DNA of 64,000 nt from Actinopolymorpha cephalotaxi (GTDB lineage: Bacteria > Actinomycetota > Actinomycetes > Propionibacteriales > Actinopolymorphaceae): positions 5,850,850 through 5,914,849 of the forward strand of contig NZ_JACBZA010000001.1 in assembly GCF_013408535.1 (NCBI RefSeq), given 5' to 3'. Within the stretch, counting starts at the first letter, position 1. Each line of letters opens with the position of its first letter. Below the pieces are notes generated by a model. The model was not told where the DNA came from. It ran no database searches and saw only the letters and a list, made by a program, of their open reading frames with translations. Shown here in pieces: positions 8,495 to 17,340 of the stretch. The position numbers were made by a program, and so were the translations under genes.

Positions 8495-9751
8495 ACCACG
8501 GTATTCAACCGCATTCTGGGTTTGCCCGGGGCATCGGTGTGCTCGGTGGACTTCACCACCGACGGCCTCGTTCTTGGCCTTCGCCGCCGGCGTGGCCGCC
8601 GCTACCGGTGTGAGTGCGGGTTCTCCACCCGGGCCCGCTATGACATATCCCGCCGCCGCTGGCGCCACCTGGACTTCGGGGCCACCAAGGTGTGGCTGGC
8701 CGCCGACATCGCCCGGATCGCCTGCCCGGCGTGTGGAATCCGCACCGAGACCGTGCCCTGGGCGCGGCGCAACGCCCGGCACACCCGCGACTTCCAGGAC
8801 GTGATCGGCTGGCTGGCCCAGCGCATGGACAAGACGAGCGTGGCCCGGCTGCTGCGGTGCTCGTGGGAGGCGGTGGACCGGGCGGTGAGAATGCTGGTGG
8901 CCGACCATCTGCCCACCGACCGGCTGGACGGGCTGTATCGGATCGGGGTGGACGAGATCTCCTACAAACGCGGCCACCACTACCTGACCATCGTCTGCGA
9001 CCACGACACCGGCCGGGTGGTCTGGGTGACCAAGGACCGCACCCGCAAGGCGTTCGAGGGCTTCTTCACCGCCCTGGGCCCTGACCGCAGCAAACAGCTG
9101 ACCGCGATCACCATGGACGGCTCCCCGATCTACATGCCCGTCGCCGCACAGAAGGCGCCACAGGCCGCGGTGTGCCTGGACCCCTTCCACGTCATCAAGT
9201 GGGCCAACGAAGCCCTCGACAGAGCCCGCCAGGCCAACCCCGCCGCCCCACCACTGCCAGCCGCCCCGGCCAGCCCGGCCAAGCAGCACACCGTCGCACA
9301 GGTCAACGCCCCGGCCAGGGCGTGGCGACGGCTGAAGACAGCGCTGCGCTCAGGCGCTGAAAACCTCACCGACGACCGCCGCGCCCTCATCAACGCCCTG
9401 CGCCGCCACAACTACCAGCTCTTCCGCGCCTGGACCCTCAAAGAACAACTACGAGACCTCTACCGCATCCCACCCGAACAGGCCCGCCGCTACCTCCGAA
9501 GGTGGATCACCCGCGCGTTCCGATCCACCATCCCCGCGATGCGCCAACTGGCCACCCGCCTGAAGAAGTACTTCCAACAAACCATCGCAGCCGTCGAACT
9601 CGGCCTGTCCAACTCACGAGCAGAAGGCATCAACAGCAAAATCCGCGTCATCCAACGCCGCGGCTACGGACACCCAGGACCAGACTCCCTCACCGCCATG
9701 ATCTACCTCTGCCTCGGCGGAATCACCCTCAACCTCCCCACACAAACCTGA
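8486..9751 (+). CDS. ISL3-family transposase
   Basis: A 421-residue transposase. The N-terminal zinc-finger-like part has paired cysteines (RCECGFSTRARYD, then CPACGIRTETV). It is followed by a helix-turn-helix-like region (DKTSVARLLRCSWEAVDRAV) and the DDE catalytic domain. GVDEISYKRGHHYLTIVCDH carries the first Asp, CLDPFHVIKWANEA the second, and NSRAEGINSKIRVIQRRGYG the final Glu. This arrangement is typical of the ISL3 family. The reading frame is intact, so the element may be active. The GTG start at 8486 follows GGAG at a slightly long spacing and lies within an inverted repeat. A long Pro/Ala insert (about residues 255-272) sits inside the catalytic domain. Confidence 0.95.
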   Translation: MRVTTVFNRILGLPGASVCSVDFTTDGLVLGLRRRRGRRYRCECGFSTRARYDISRRRWRHLDFGATKVWLAADIARIACPACGIRTETVPWARRNARHTRDFQDVIGWLAQRMDKTSVARLLRCSWEAVDRAVRMLVADHLPTDRLDGLYRIGVDEISYKRGHHYLTIVCDHDTGRVVWVTKDRTRKAFEGFFTALGPDRSKQLTAITMDGSPIYMPVAAQKAPQAAVCLDPFHVIKWANEALDRARQANPAAPPLPAAPASPAKQHTVAQVNAPARAWRRLKTALRSGAENLTDDRRALINALRRHNYQLFRAWTLKEQLRDLYRIPPEQARRYLRRWITRAFRSTIPAMRQLATRLKKYFQQTIAAVELGLSNSRAEGINSKIRVIQRRGYGHPGPDSLTAMIYLCLGGITLNLPTQT

Positions 9752-10148
9752 GGAGAGGGTCATGCGTTCGAGTCTACCGCACAAGATCAGCTCCCGCTCG
9801 CGGGAAACCCCTTACCTACAAGAAGAATCGACGTCAATCTCGCCTTGCATGACGACTCACCAGCCTGTCAGGCCCATACGTACAGTCCAGGCCGACACCC
9901 GCACGCGGGAAGTTGTTCAGCACACGTGAGCCCGTTGCTGGTCTCGTACTTCCCGTCGCGAAGCCACGCGATGGCTTGAGCGGAGACCGAGGGCCACGCC
10001 GCACGCACACGGACCTCAGACGCCGACGGGCCCTTCCCCGCACGGGGAAGGGCCCGTCGAAACGTGACCGTCGACGCGACCAGCGCGTCCAACCGCTGTG
10101 AACCTGCCGGAGTCCGCCGAAGCGGATCAGAAGCAGGGGCGGTACGGG
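9752..10148. other. Region without a recognised gene between the IS and the RlpA-like gene
   Basis: About 400 bases. The left part is probably the right end of the IS, including a small palindrome near 9791-9806. The right part contains a strong hairpin (10024-10059). Minus-strand bases 9868-10020 can be read as a short open stretch (about 50 residues, with AQAIAWLRDGKYETSNG), which could be a remnant of a gene interrupted by the IS. It has no start codon I trust and no family I recognise. Confidence 0.5.
10024..10059 (-). terminator. Strong hairpin downstream of the RlpA-like gene
   Basis: A perfect 16-bp stem: the arm CGACGGGCCCTTCCCC at 10024-10039 pairs with 10044-10059 around the four-base loop GCAC. 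It lies about 90 bases after the stop of the minus-strand RlpA-like gene. It has no U tract on either side, which is common for actinobacterial terminators. Confidence 0.65.
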
Positions 10149-10868
10149 CTAGTTCTTGCTGAGCACCTCGTAGGTGACTTCCTGGCGACCCTGGCCGCGG
10201 GAGACGCCGAGCGCGTCCCACGTGTCGGGCAGCAGGTCGATCACCGCGCCGGTCCAGCCGGCCGGGCCGCGGTCCGCGACCGGGGCGATCACGCTCTTGC
10301 CGGTCTGCTTGCTGGTGATCCGCACCATGGTGCCGCAGGGAATCTTCCACAGCGCCACACCCTTGGTGATGTTCTGGCTGTTGCCGCCGCAGGCGAGGGG
10401 CTGGTACTCCGTGGAGTCACCGAAGAAGGTCCCCGGTCCGCTCTTCGTCTCCAGCACCTTCCAGACGGGCCCGGAGGCCTTCTTGACGGTCTTCGCCTTC
10501 TTGGTCACCTTCGGCTTCGGCTTGGTGGTCTTCTTCACCACCTTCTTCTCGGCCTTCTTGACGACCTTCTTCTCGGCCTTCTTGGTCGCCTTGGGCTTCG
10601 GCTTCGGCTTCGGCTTCGCGGTCTTCGTCGGCGTGGCCTTCGGAGTGGCGGTCGGTACCGGCTTCCGGTCAGCACCTCGGGCGGCGGCCTTGGGCGACTT
10701 GGCGGCCTTGATCGGCTTGTCCACGGACGCGGTGGCCGGGGCGGGCTCGGACCGGTTGGCCAGGACCAGTCCACCCGCGGCGACTCCGGCCACCACGAGA
10801 GCCGCGGCCACAATTCCTACGACGATCTTTCGACGGGCACTCTGCGAGAATTTCTGCAGCCCAGACAA
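10149..10868 (-). CDS. Membrane-anchored RlpA-like double-psi beta-barrel protein
   Basis: About 239 residues. A short basic N-terminus (ARRK) leads to one membrane segment (IVVGIVAAALVVAGVAAGGLVLA, about residues 15-35), so the rest lies outside the cell. A long Lys/Pro/Ala-rich linker follows, with two copies of KKAEKKVV; it probably spans the cell wall or binds it by charge. The C-terminal domain (about 130-239) has ACGG near its start and VADRGPAGWTGAVIDLLPDTWDALG near its end. These are the double-psi beta-barrel signature shared by RlpA, Rpf-associated and expansin-like proteins, and the Asp in VADRGP and IDL match the conserved acidic residues. A role in peptidoglycan remodelling is inferred. 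No ATG is available: TTG 10868 sits eight bases after AAAGG, and TTG 10874 is the alternative. Confidence 0.82.
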   Translation of the reverse strand: MSGLQKFSQSARRKIVVGIVAAALVVAGVAAGGLVLANRSEPAPATASVDKPIKAAKSPKAAARGADRKPVPTATPKATPTKTAKPKPKPKPKATKKAEKKVVKKAEKKVVKKTTKPKPKVTKKAKTVKKASGPVWKVLETKSGPGTFFGDSTEYQPLACGGNSQNITKGVALWKIPCGTMVRITSKQTGKSVIAPVADRGPAGWTGAVIDLLPDTWDALGVSRGQGRQEVTYEVLSKN

Positions 10869-11415
10869 GAGCAAAACCTTTCGATCGGGACAAATCGTTC
10901 TGCACCGCTGCGGAATGATCTCCCCCGACCGCGCGCGACCCGAATACGCGGGCCGCCGGCGTCACGAAACCTGACGTTGTGTCGCTTTTGTGTGAGGTCT
11001 CGATACTTATGTACGGACAACCGCGGGCAGTCGGCGCGATGGGACACGACTGCTCGGCGCAGCACCGGAATGTAGCTGGCGAAACCGCGCAGGGTTCGCC
11101 ACGACGCCACCCAGATTTGCATGTACGGCGAGATCATTCCAAGTCGGTGCGCACCGCAGGAAAGTGACCTTCACCACATCAAATGCGGCGAGTAACCTGG
11201 TGACAGCGCAGACCGGATGGAACCGAAAGAATATGCGCACACCCTGCGGGCCCACGAAAGATTATCAGCACTTCGTGGTGCCTTTATCGGGGCAACTCTA
11301 GCTTTCCCGGGCAGAACTGTCCAAACAGCTCCCGAATTGGTCCGCGGGCACCGGGGCAACGAGTCGTTGACAGATAACCGACAGGCAACCGACAGGCAAC
11401 CGACTGACAAATGAC
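10869..11415. other. Lower-GC intergenic region upstream of the RlpA-like gene
   Basis: About 550 bases that are visibly less GC-rich than their surroundings. They should contain the promoter of the RlpA-like gene, since 5' leaders of cell-wall genes are often long in actinobacteria. I looked for the c-di-AMP (ydaO) riboswitch often found before such genes and could not recognise its conserved blocks. Near 11375-11405 an 11-base unit (accgacaggca) is repeated about three times imperfectly. Short ORFs here lack ribosome sites and family features. Confidence 0.5.
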
Positions 11416-11452
11416 AGCGCCCGGCCCCACCTCGTCGGTGGGGCCGGGCGCT
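11416..11452 (-). terminator. Terminator of the glycine betaine importer operon
   Basis: A perfect 16-bp stem: AGCGCCCGGCCCCACC at 11416-11431 pairs with 11437-11452 around the loop TCGTC. It lies about 46 bases after the stop of the substrate-binding protein gene on the minus strand. It has no U tract. Confidence 0.8.
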
Positions 11453-11497
11453 GAGAGCTACCGGAAGCCCGGTACGCCTACTTCGTCGCGGGTACGA

Positions 11498-12445
11498 CTA
11501 CTTCGTCAGTCCGTCCACGAAGTCCGCGTTCTTCTTCGACCAGTCGGACACACCCTTGGCCTCGTTGCCCTTGTTCTTGTTCAGGGCCTCGTCCTCGAGG
11601 GTGCCGAGCTGCTTGTCGGTCATCTTGAAGTCGGCCATCCACTTCTTGACCTCGGGGAAGTCCTTGCCGAAGTCCTTACGCCCGACCACGTGCAGCTGCT
11701 CGCCCTTGCCCAGGGTCCCCTTGGGGTCCTTGAGGTCGTGGATGGGCAGCTTGGCGTAGGCCCAGTGCGGCTTCCACAGAGTCACCACGATCGGCTTCTT
11801 GGCCTTGATCGCCTTCTGCAGCTCGGCCAACATCGCCGGCGTGGAGGACTTGGCCAGCTGGAAGTTGTCCAGGCCGTACGCCGGCATGACCTTCTTCTCG
11901 GTCGTGCTGGTCAGCCCGGCGCCCGCCTCGATGCCGGTGATCTTGCCGCCGAACTCGCCGGACTTCGCCTTCAGGTCCCCGATCGTCTTGACGTCCTTGA
12001 CGTAGTTGGGGACGGTGATGCCGAGGGTGGCGTTGTCGTACCAGACGCCCACGTCCTCCAACTGCTTCCCGTAACGGTCCCAGTACGTCTTGTGGGTCGT
12101 CGGCAGCCAGGTGTCCAGGAACAGGTCGACGTCACCCTTGGCAAGGCCGGCGAAGAGCGGTCCCGGGTCCAGCTGGACCATCTCGACCTTGTAGCCCTTC
12201 TTCTCCAGGGCCTGCTTCCAAAGGTGGGTGGTGACGACGTCCTCGTCCCAGGGGATCCAGCCGATCTTGATCGTCTTGCCGTTCCCGGAGCCGGAGCCAC
12301 CTTCCTGGGTGGTCTCCTTCTTCTTGTCGCCACCGGCGGCGTTGTTCGCACCGCCGATGGTGCCGCAGCCCGCGGCCACCAGCGTGGTGGCCACCAGTGC
12401 CGCGAGCGCAACCGCCAGGCGGCGCCACAGTCCTCCAGTTCGCAC
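11498..12445 (-). CDS. Glycine betaine/proline ABC transporter substrate-binding lipoprotein
   Basis: A 315-residue lipoprotein. The signal peptide ends in a lipobox, LVAAGC (Cys27), followed by a Gly/Lys-rich tether. The mature protein starts KTIKIGWIPWDEDVVTTHLWKQ. The WDEDVVTT block, VDLFLDTWLPTTHKTYW and VTLWKPHWAYAKL are hallmarks of OpuAC/ProX-type proteins, in which tryptophans form a cage around the quaternary amine. It binds glycine betaine or a related compatible solute outside the membrane and delivers it to the permease encoded upstream. The GTG start at 12445 has GAAAGGA upstream. It is the last gene of a three-gene operon. Confidence 0.93.
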   Translation of the reverse strand: MRTGGLWRRLAVALAALVATTLVAAGCGTIGGANNAAGGDKKKETTQEGGSGSGNGKTIKIGWIPWDEDVVTTHLWKQALEKKGYKVEMVQLDPGPLFAGLAKGDVDLFLDTWLPTTHKTYWDRYGKQLEDVGVWYDNATLGITVPNYVKDVKTIGDLKAKSGEFGGKITGIEAGAGLTSTTEKKVMPAYGLDNFQLAKSSTPAMLAELQKAIKAKKPIVVTLWKPHWAYAKLPIHDLKDPKGTLGKGEQLHVVGRKDFGKDFPEVKKWMADFKMTDKQLGTLEDEALNKNKGNEAKGVSDWSKKNADFVDGLTK

Positions 12446-12539
12446 GGTTCTACAGTCCTTTCGTCGTCAGGTAGTTCACGTCACGCGCCCAAACGGCACG
12501 TGAGTGCCCCGCATGGTCGGTGTCAGCGCTGCCGGAACG

Positions 12540-13547
12540 TCATCGGTTTCCGGCGGCCGACTGCGCACGGACCACTGCCGAACGACTCGTCAAAGAGGCC
12601 GTCAGCCGGTCGAGGTAGACCGCGAGCACCACAACCGCCAAGCCGGCTTCGAAGCCGCCGGCCAGATCGATGGTGGAGATTGAGGTGTAGACCTTGCCGC
12701 CGAGGCCACCGGCGCCGACCAGCCCGGAGATCACGACCATGGACAGGGCCAGCATGATGACCTGGTTGACGCCGGCCATGATCGTCGGCAGGGCGAGCGG
12801 GATCTGGATCCGGCCGAGGATGCGTCCAGGCGGTGCGCCGAACGACTCACCGGCCTCGACGACCTCACGGTCGACCTGGCGGATCCCCAACTCGGTCAGG
12901 CGTACGCCGGGTGCCATCGCGAAGATGACGGTGGCGACGACGCCGGGTACAACCCCGACGCCGAACAGGAAGATCGCCGGGATGAGGTAGACGAACCCCG
13001 GCATGGTCTGCATGAAGTCCAGCACCGGCTTGACGATCCGGCTCACCGTCTCGTTCTGCCCGGCGGCGATTCCTACCGGGATGGAGACCACCACCGCGAC
13101 CAGGCTCGCGACCAGGACCAGCGCCAGCGTGTCCATGGTCGGCTTCCACAGCCCCATGCTGTCGATGAGGAGGAACGCGACAACCGAGAACACGCCGAAC
13201 TTCCAGCCCCGCAGGGCCAGTCCGAGTACGCCGAACGCGACCGCGAGCACGATGGCCGGCGGCAGGCCGCCGAACGCCGCCGCGTAGCCGAGCGCCATCG
13301 CGACCACGAAGGCGCCCGCGCCCCACTTCCAGCCCTTCAGGGAAAGGGCGAGCAGGCCGAAGACGACGGCCAGGCCGACGATCACGGGTGCGTTGAAGAA
13401 CCCCGCGAGCCCGTCGACGACGAAGCCGACAGCACTGCCGATGGCGTCGAACAGCCCACTGAGGTTGTTCACCAGCCAGTCGACGACGGCGGCGAAGACC
13501 TCGCCGATGGGCAGGCGAGGAATCGAGAACGTGGCGAGCAGACTCAC
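12540..13547 (-). CDS. Glycine betaine/proline ABC transporter permease
   Basis: A 335-residue inner-membrane protein with at least eight hydrophobic segments. The N-terminal 100 residues include two pairs of membrane helices (PVIVGLAVVFGLLALSLKGW and the near-repeat AIVLAVAFGVLGLALRGW), as in OpuAB/ProW. The ABC-permease coupling helix region near residues 215-245 reads RLTELGIRQVDREVVEAGESFGA, matching the EAA motif that docks on the ATPase. The start overlaps the ATPase gene stop by four bases (ATGA), showing translational coupling. A 94-base gap separates it from the downstream lipoprotein gene. With its partners it imports compatible solutes, probably for osmoprotection. Confidence 0.93.
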   Translation of the reverse strand: MSLLATFSIPRLPIGEVFAAVVDWLVNNLSGLFDAIGSAVGFVVDGLAGFFNAPVIVGLAVVFGLLALSLKGWKWGAGAFVVAMALGYAAAFGGLPPAIVLAVAFGVLGLALRGWKFGVFSVVAFLLIDSMGLWKPTMDTLALVLVASLVAVVVSIPVGIAAGQNETVSRIVKPVLDFMQTMPGFVYLIPAIFLFGVGVVPGVVATVIFAMAPGVRLTELGIRQVDREVVEAGESFGAPPGRILGRIQIPLALPTIMAGVNQVIMLALSMVVISGLVGAGGLGGKVYTSISTIDLAGGFEAGLAVVVLAVYLDRLTASLTSRSAVVRAQSAAGNR

Positions 13548-14938
13548 GGCCTGACCTCCTCGGTGTCCGTGCCGGTGCTGCCGGCGGGCTTGTCGTCAAT
13601 CCCGGCTTGCGTGCCGTCAGGGACGGCCTGCGCCCCGTCGGAGTCGGCCGGCGTGCCGTCGGATTCGGCCGGCGTGCCGTCAACCAGGGCTTGCGTGCTG
13701 TCAGGCACGGCCTGCGTCCCGTTCGAATGCACCTGCACACCGTCGACGTCGGCCGCGTGGGTTCCGCTGCCGAGCGCGGCCAGCAGGGTCACCCTGGGGA
13801 TCACGCCCAGCAGTCGCCGTTCGTCGTCCACGACGGCAAGCGGCACCGGCGCCTCCGACGAGGGGGTCAGCAGGTCGGCGAGCATCACGTCCGGCCCGAC
13901 CGACACCACGTCCTCGTCGTTGGTCAGCCCCTCCAGGGACTCCTTGCCGGTCCGGGTCGCCTCCGCCGCAACACTGTCGCGCACAGCGCCGATCAGGCGC
14001 CGGTCACGGTCGACGACGAACGCCGCTCCGACCTGGTTCTCCCGCATCACCCGCAGCGCCTGGCGGGGACCGGACTTGGCCCGCACCAACGCCACCGGCG
14101 GCTCCATGACCGCACTGGCGGTGAGCACCCGCGAGCGGTCGACGTCCTGCACGAACTGTGCGACGTAGTCGTTCGCCGGGTCCTGCAGGATCTCTTCGGA
14201 CGTACCGATCTGCACGATCCGGCCGTCCCGCATCATCGCGATCCGGTCGCCGAGACGCATCGCCTCGTTCAGGTCGTGGGTGATGAAGACGATGGTTTTG
14301 CCCAAGCGGGCTTGGAGTTCCAGCAGCTGTTCCTGCATCTCCCGCCGGATCAGCGGGTCGAGTGCGCTGAACGCCTCGTCCATCAACAGAATGTCGGTAC
14401 CGGCGGCGAGCGCACGGGCCAGGCCGACCCGCTGCCGCATCCCGCCGGACAACTGGGTCGGCAGGTGGTCTTCCCAGCCCTCCAGCCCCACCATGGAAAG
14501 CGCCTCGCGGGCTCGGTCGACACGCTCGGCCTTGCCGAGCTTGCGGATCTCCAGCGCGTAGGCGGCGTTCTCCAGGACGGTGCGGTGCGGCAGGAGCGCG
14601 AAGTGCTGGAAGACCATGCTGATCTTCTCCTGCCGGACCGCGCGCAACCGCTTGGGAGAAAGGCCGCTCAGCTCGGTGTCCCCGAGATAGACCTTGCCGG
14701 AGGTGGGAGTGAGGAGGCCGTTGAGCGTCCGGATCAACGTGGACTTGCCCGAGCCGGACAACCCCATGACGACGAAGATCTCGCCCTCTTCGACGGCGAA
14801 GGACGCGTCGATCACGGCCGGCGTAACGCCCATACGGCGCACGTCCTTGGCTTCCTTGCCCTGCTCCAGCAGGGGAACGGCATCGTCTGCACGACGCCCG
14901 AAGACCTTGTAGATCTTTTCGGCACGTACTGCGTGCAC
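13544..14938 (-). CDS. Glycine betaine/proline ABC transporter ATP-binding protein with CBS domains
   Basis: A 464-residue ATPase. Walker A is GLSGSGKST, the Q-loop MVFQHFALLPHRTVLENAA, the signature LSGGMRQRVGLARAL, Walker B DILLMDEAFSALD, and the switch His lies in VFITHDLNEAMRLGD. Two CBS-type repeats follow (about residues 280-400). In OpuA and ProV relatives these sense ionic strength or nucleotides. The last 60 residues are a low-complexity tail of Asp-Gly-Thr-Gln/Pro-Ala repeats (for example VDGTPAESDGTPADSDGAQ) that is absent from typical relatives. GTG 14938 is chosen because GGGAG lies five bases upstream. It heads the ATPase-permease-lipoprotein operon, and the promoter must lie in the 500 bases upstream. 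Confidence 0.94.
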   Translation of the reverse strand: MHAVRAEKIYKVFGRRADDAVPLLEQGKEAKDVRRMGVTPAVIDASFAVEEGEIFVVMGLSGSGKSTLIRTLNGLLTPTSGKVYLGDTELSGLSPKRLRAVRQEKISMVFQHFALLPHRTVLENAAYALEIRKLGKAERVDRAREALSMVGLEGWEDHLPTQLSGGMRQRVGLARALAAGTDILLMDEAFSALDPLIRREMQEQLLELQARLGKTIVFITHDLNEAMRLGDRIAMMRDGRIVQIGTSEEILQDPANDYVAQFVQDVDRSRVLTASAVMEPPVALVRAKSGPRQALRVMRENQVGAAFVVDRDRRLIGAVRDSVAAEATRTGKESLEGLTNDEDVVSVGPDVMLADLLTPSSEAPVPLAVVDDERRLLGVIPRVTLLAALGSGTHAADVDGVQVHSNGTQAVPDSTQALVDGTPAESDGTPADSDGAQAVPDGTQAGIDDKPAGSTGTDTEEVRP

Positions 14939-15435
14939 GAGCTCCCAATCTCTTTGATCGCACCTCGTGACACACGGCTGTACAGCCGGGCACGGCGAAG
15001 CACTCGGGGCCACGTCAACCGCTGGTTGGCACACGCGGGTCGCGTGCGCTCGTACGGTCACAGTCGACCGGCACCCCCTGAATCGATCACGACGATCGAC
15101 AGCACGGGCGCGAGTGCGCCCAGCGGCGTCCTCTCGTCGGACACCTGTGCGGGCCGGTCCACCCCTGACGGAGTAGTTCGGGTGTGGACGCTACCGGGAC
15201 CCGCGGTCAGATCGCCAATCCGGTAACCGGAATGTTGCCTATCTCCTACCCGATGTCACGTCGCGTGCATGGGGGGAACGCCTGCGCCACAAGGAAGCGC
15301 GCACGGTTCGTACGCGGGCACCGAAGGTGACGACGACCTGGACGACGAAAGAGCCGCCTCCCCGCGCAGGGAGACGGCTCCTTCGTCGTTCGCCGTGGCC
15401 GGCCCGAGCGGGGCCGGCCACGAGTGATCAGCTGC
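14939..15435. other. Intergenic region: importer promoter side and exporter terminators
   Basis: About 500 bases. The left 300 bases should contain the minus-strand promoter of the glycine betaine importer, but I cannot single out -10/-35 elements. The right part holds two tandem hairpins that close the exporter operon. No gene is recognised. Confidence 0.5.
15341..15421 (-). terminator. Tandem terminators of the ABC exporter operon
   Basis: The stem nearer the exporter gene (15395-15421) is a perfect 11-bp repeat, GTGGCCGGCCC with GGGCCGGCCAC, around GAGCG. The second (15341-15390) is a 22-position stem with two mismatches and a terminal wobble, around a six-base loop. Both lie within 95 bases after the stop of the minus-strand exporter gene. 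Neither has a long U tract. Confidence 0.7.
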
Positions 15436-17340
15436 TCAGGCCAGGCTCTCCAACCACGCGTTGTGCAGGTCGGCGAACCGCCCGGTCTGCTCGATCAGCT
15501 GGCTGGGCGACCCGTCCTCGACCACCCGGCCCTGCTCCATGACCAGTACCCGGTCGGCGATCTCCACCGTGGACAGCCGGTGGGCGATGATCAGCGCCGT
15601 ACGGTCCGCGAGGATCGTCCGCAGTGCCCGCTGCACCAGCCGCTCGCTCGGGACGTCCAGGCTGGACGTCGCCTCGTCGAGGATCAGCACCGCGGGGTCG
15701 GCGAGGAACGCCCGGGCGAACGCGATCAGCTGCCGCTGCCCGGCCGACAGCCGGCCACCCCGCTTGCCCACCTGGGTGTCGTACGCGTCCGGCAGCGCCT
15801 CGATGAACTCGTCCGCGCCGATGGCCCGGGCCGCCGCCACGACCTCCTTCATCGTGGCGTTCGGCCGGCCGAACCTGATGTTGTCGGCCACCGAGCCGGT
15901 GAACAGGAAGTTCTCCTGGGTCACCATGACCACGGCCTTGCGGAGCGTGGCCTCGTCGAGGTCGCGCAGGTCGACCCCGTCCAGACGTACGCTTCCCTTG
16001 ATCGGGTCGTAGAAGCGGGACAGCAGCTTCGCCAGCGTCGTCTTGCCGGCGCCGGTCGCACCCACCAACGCGACCGTCTGGCCCGCGGGCATCCGCAGGT
16101 CCAGCTCCGGCAGCACCGGCCGGCCCTCGACGTACCCGAACTCCACGTGGTCGAAGTGCACCTCGCCGCGGGCGTTGTCGAGCTTGACCGGCTCGGCGGG
16201 CTCGGCCACCTCCGGCTTCTCCTCCAGCACACCGGACAGCTTCTCCAGTGCGGCGCTGGCCGACTGGAACGTGTTGTAGAACTGGCTGATCTCCTGCATC
16301 GGCTCGTAGAACTGCCGGAGGTACAGCAGGAACGCCGCCAGCACACCGACGGTCACCGCGTCGTGGAACGCGAGCCAGCCGCCGTACAACAGCACCGCCG
16401 CCACCGTGACGTTGCCGATCGCCTTCACGCCCGGCATGAAGACCGCGATCAGTCGCATGCCCTGCATGTTGGCGTCGCGGTAGTCGGCGTTGACCTTCTC
16501 GAAGATCTGCTGGTTGCGCGGCTCACGACGGAACGCCTGCACCGCGCGGATGCCGCCCATCGACTCCACGAAGTGCACGATGACGACCGCCACCGTCTCC
16601 CGCGTCCTGCGGTAGGCGAGGCTGGACTTCTTCCGGAACCACTGCGTGAAGAACAGCAGGATCGGGATCGGGACCAGCGCCACCAGACCGAGGTTGACGT
16701 CGAGGATCAGCAACAGCACGGCCGTACCGACGAGGGTGAGCACCGCGCTCACCATGCTGTCGAAGCCGGACTGCAGCAGCTCGTAGATCGCCTCGATGTC
16801 GGAGGTCAGGCGGGAGATCACCCGACCGGAGGTGTACTTCTCGTGGAACGACAGCGACAGCTTCTGGAAGTGGTTGAAGATCCGCCGCCGCAGGTGCAGC
16901 AGCACCTCCTGGCCGATCCGCCCGGACAGCTGCAGGAACAGCTGCCGGGTGATGGCCTGGGTGACCGCCGCCACCACCAGCGCCACCACGACGGTGACCA
17001 GCGTGGTGGCACCCTCGTTGTGGACCAGCGGCGGGATGCCGCGGTCGATACCGACCTTCACGAGGTACGGAATGGCCAGCCGGGCGGCGTTCTCGACGAC
17101 CACCGCCACGATCAGCAGCGCGATCAGCTTGCGGTAAGGGCGCAGCAGGTCGCCGAGCAGCTTCCGGGAACGCTCCCGGAGGAACACCGACGCCTTGTCG
17201 CCGATGTCGTCCTGCCCTTCGGCCGCGACACCCCGCCAGTCCTCCGCCGGCTGGGCGTCGGCGGCGTTCCGTGCGTTCTGTGCGTTCTCGTCGGCCTCGT
17301 CACCGGAGGTCTTCGTCGTGTCCTGGGTCTGGGTCGTCAC
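15436..17340 (-). CDS. Heterodimeric ABC exporter subunit with intact catalytic Glu
   Basis: A 634-residue half-transporter. A hydrophilic N-terminal extension of about 55 residues precedes a six-helix exporter membrane domain (about 65-380) and a nucleotide-binding domain (about 395-630). Walker A is GATGAGKTT, the Q-loop VMVTQENFLFTGSV, and Walker B VLILDEATSSLD with the catalytic Glu. The switch His is in LIIAHRLSTV. Its signature motif is LSAGQRQ instead of LSGGQ. In heterodimeric exporters this weakened signature pairs with the partner's degenerate site. Its start overlaps the stop of the upstream subunit by four bases. The substrate (drug, lipid or peptide) cannot be predicted. Confidence 0.93.
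   Translation of the reverse strand: MTTQTQDTTKTSGDEADENAQNARNAADAQPAEDWRGVAAEGQDDIGDKASVFLRERSRKLLGDLLRPYRKLIALLIVAVVVENAARLAIPYLVKVGIDRGIPPLVHNEGATTLVTVVVALVVAAVTQAITRQLFLQLSGRIGQEVLLHLRRRIFNHFQKLSLSFHEKYTSGRVISRLTSDIEAIYELLQSGFDSMVSAVLTLVGTAVLLLILDVNLGLVALVPIPILLFFTQWFRKKSSLAYRRTRETVAVVIVHFVESMGGIRAVQAFRREPRNQQIFEKVNADYRDANMQGMRLIAVFMPGVKAIGNVTVAAVLLYGGWLAFHDAVTVGVLAAFLLYLRQFYEPMQEISQFYNTFQSASAALEKLSGVLEEKPEVAEPAEPVKLDNARGEVHFDHVEFGYVEGRPVLPELDLRMPAGQTVALVGATGAGKTTLAKLLSRFYDPIKGSVRLDGVDLRDLDEATLRKAVVMVTQENFLFTGSVADNIRFGRPNATMKEVVAAARAIGADEFIEALPDAYDTQVGKRGGRLSAGQRQLIAFARAFLADPAVLILDEATSSLDVPSERLVQRALRTILADRTALIIAHRLSTVEIADRVLVMEQGRVVEDGSPSQLIEQTGRFADLHNAWLESLA

Larger units (their letters stand above)
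8400..9815 (+). mobile_element. ISL3-type insertion sequence, approximate limits
   Basis: The element comprises the intact transposase gene and short flanks. I could not find convincing terminal inverted repeats or the 8-bp target duplication expected for ISL3 elements. The limits given are therefore approximate. The right end may lie near 9811, where the inward-reading strand begins GGGGTTTCCCGCG. The left end would fall between the DUF222 gene start (8324) and about 8423. Confidence 0.45.

Noticed and set aside
9868-10350. A 160-codon minus-strand frame after the IS
   Set aside because: It overlaps the RlpA-like gene and runs through the terminator hairpin; at best its end is a remnant.
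11217-11414. A 65-codon open frame in the lower-GC intergenic region
   Set aside because: No ribosome site, no family similarity and part of it lies over tandem repeats near the terminator.
10869-11415. c-di-AMP (ydaO) riboswitch before the RlpA-like gene
   Set aside because: Expected from context in actinobacteria, but I could not recognise its conserved blocks. A covariance-model search (Rfam) would decide.
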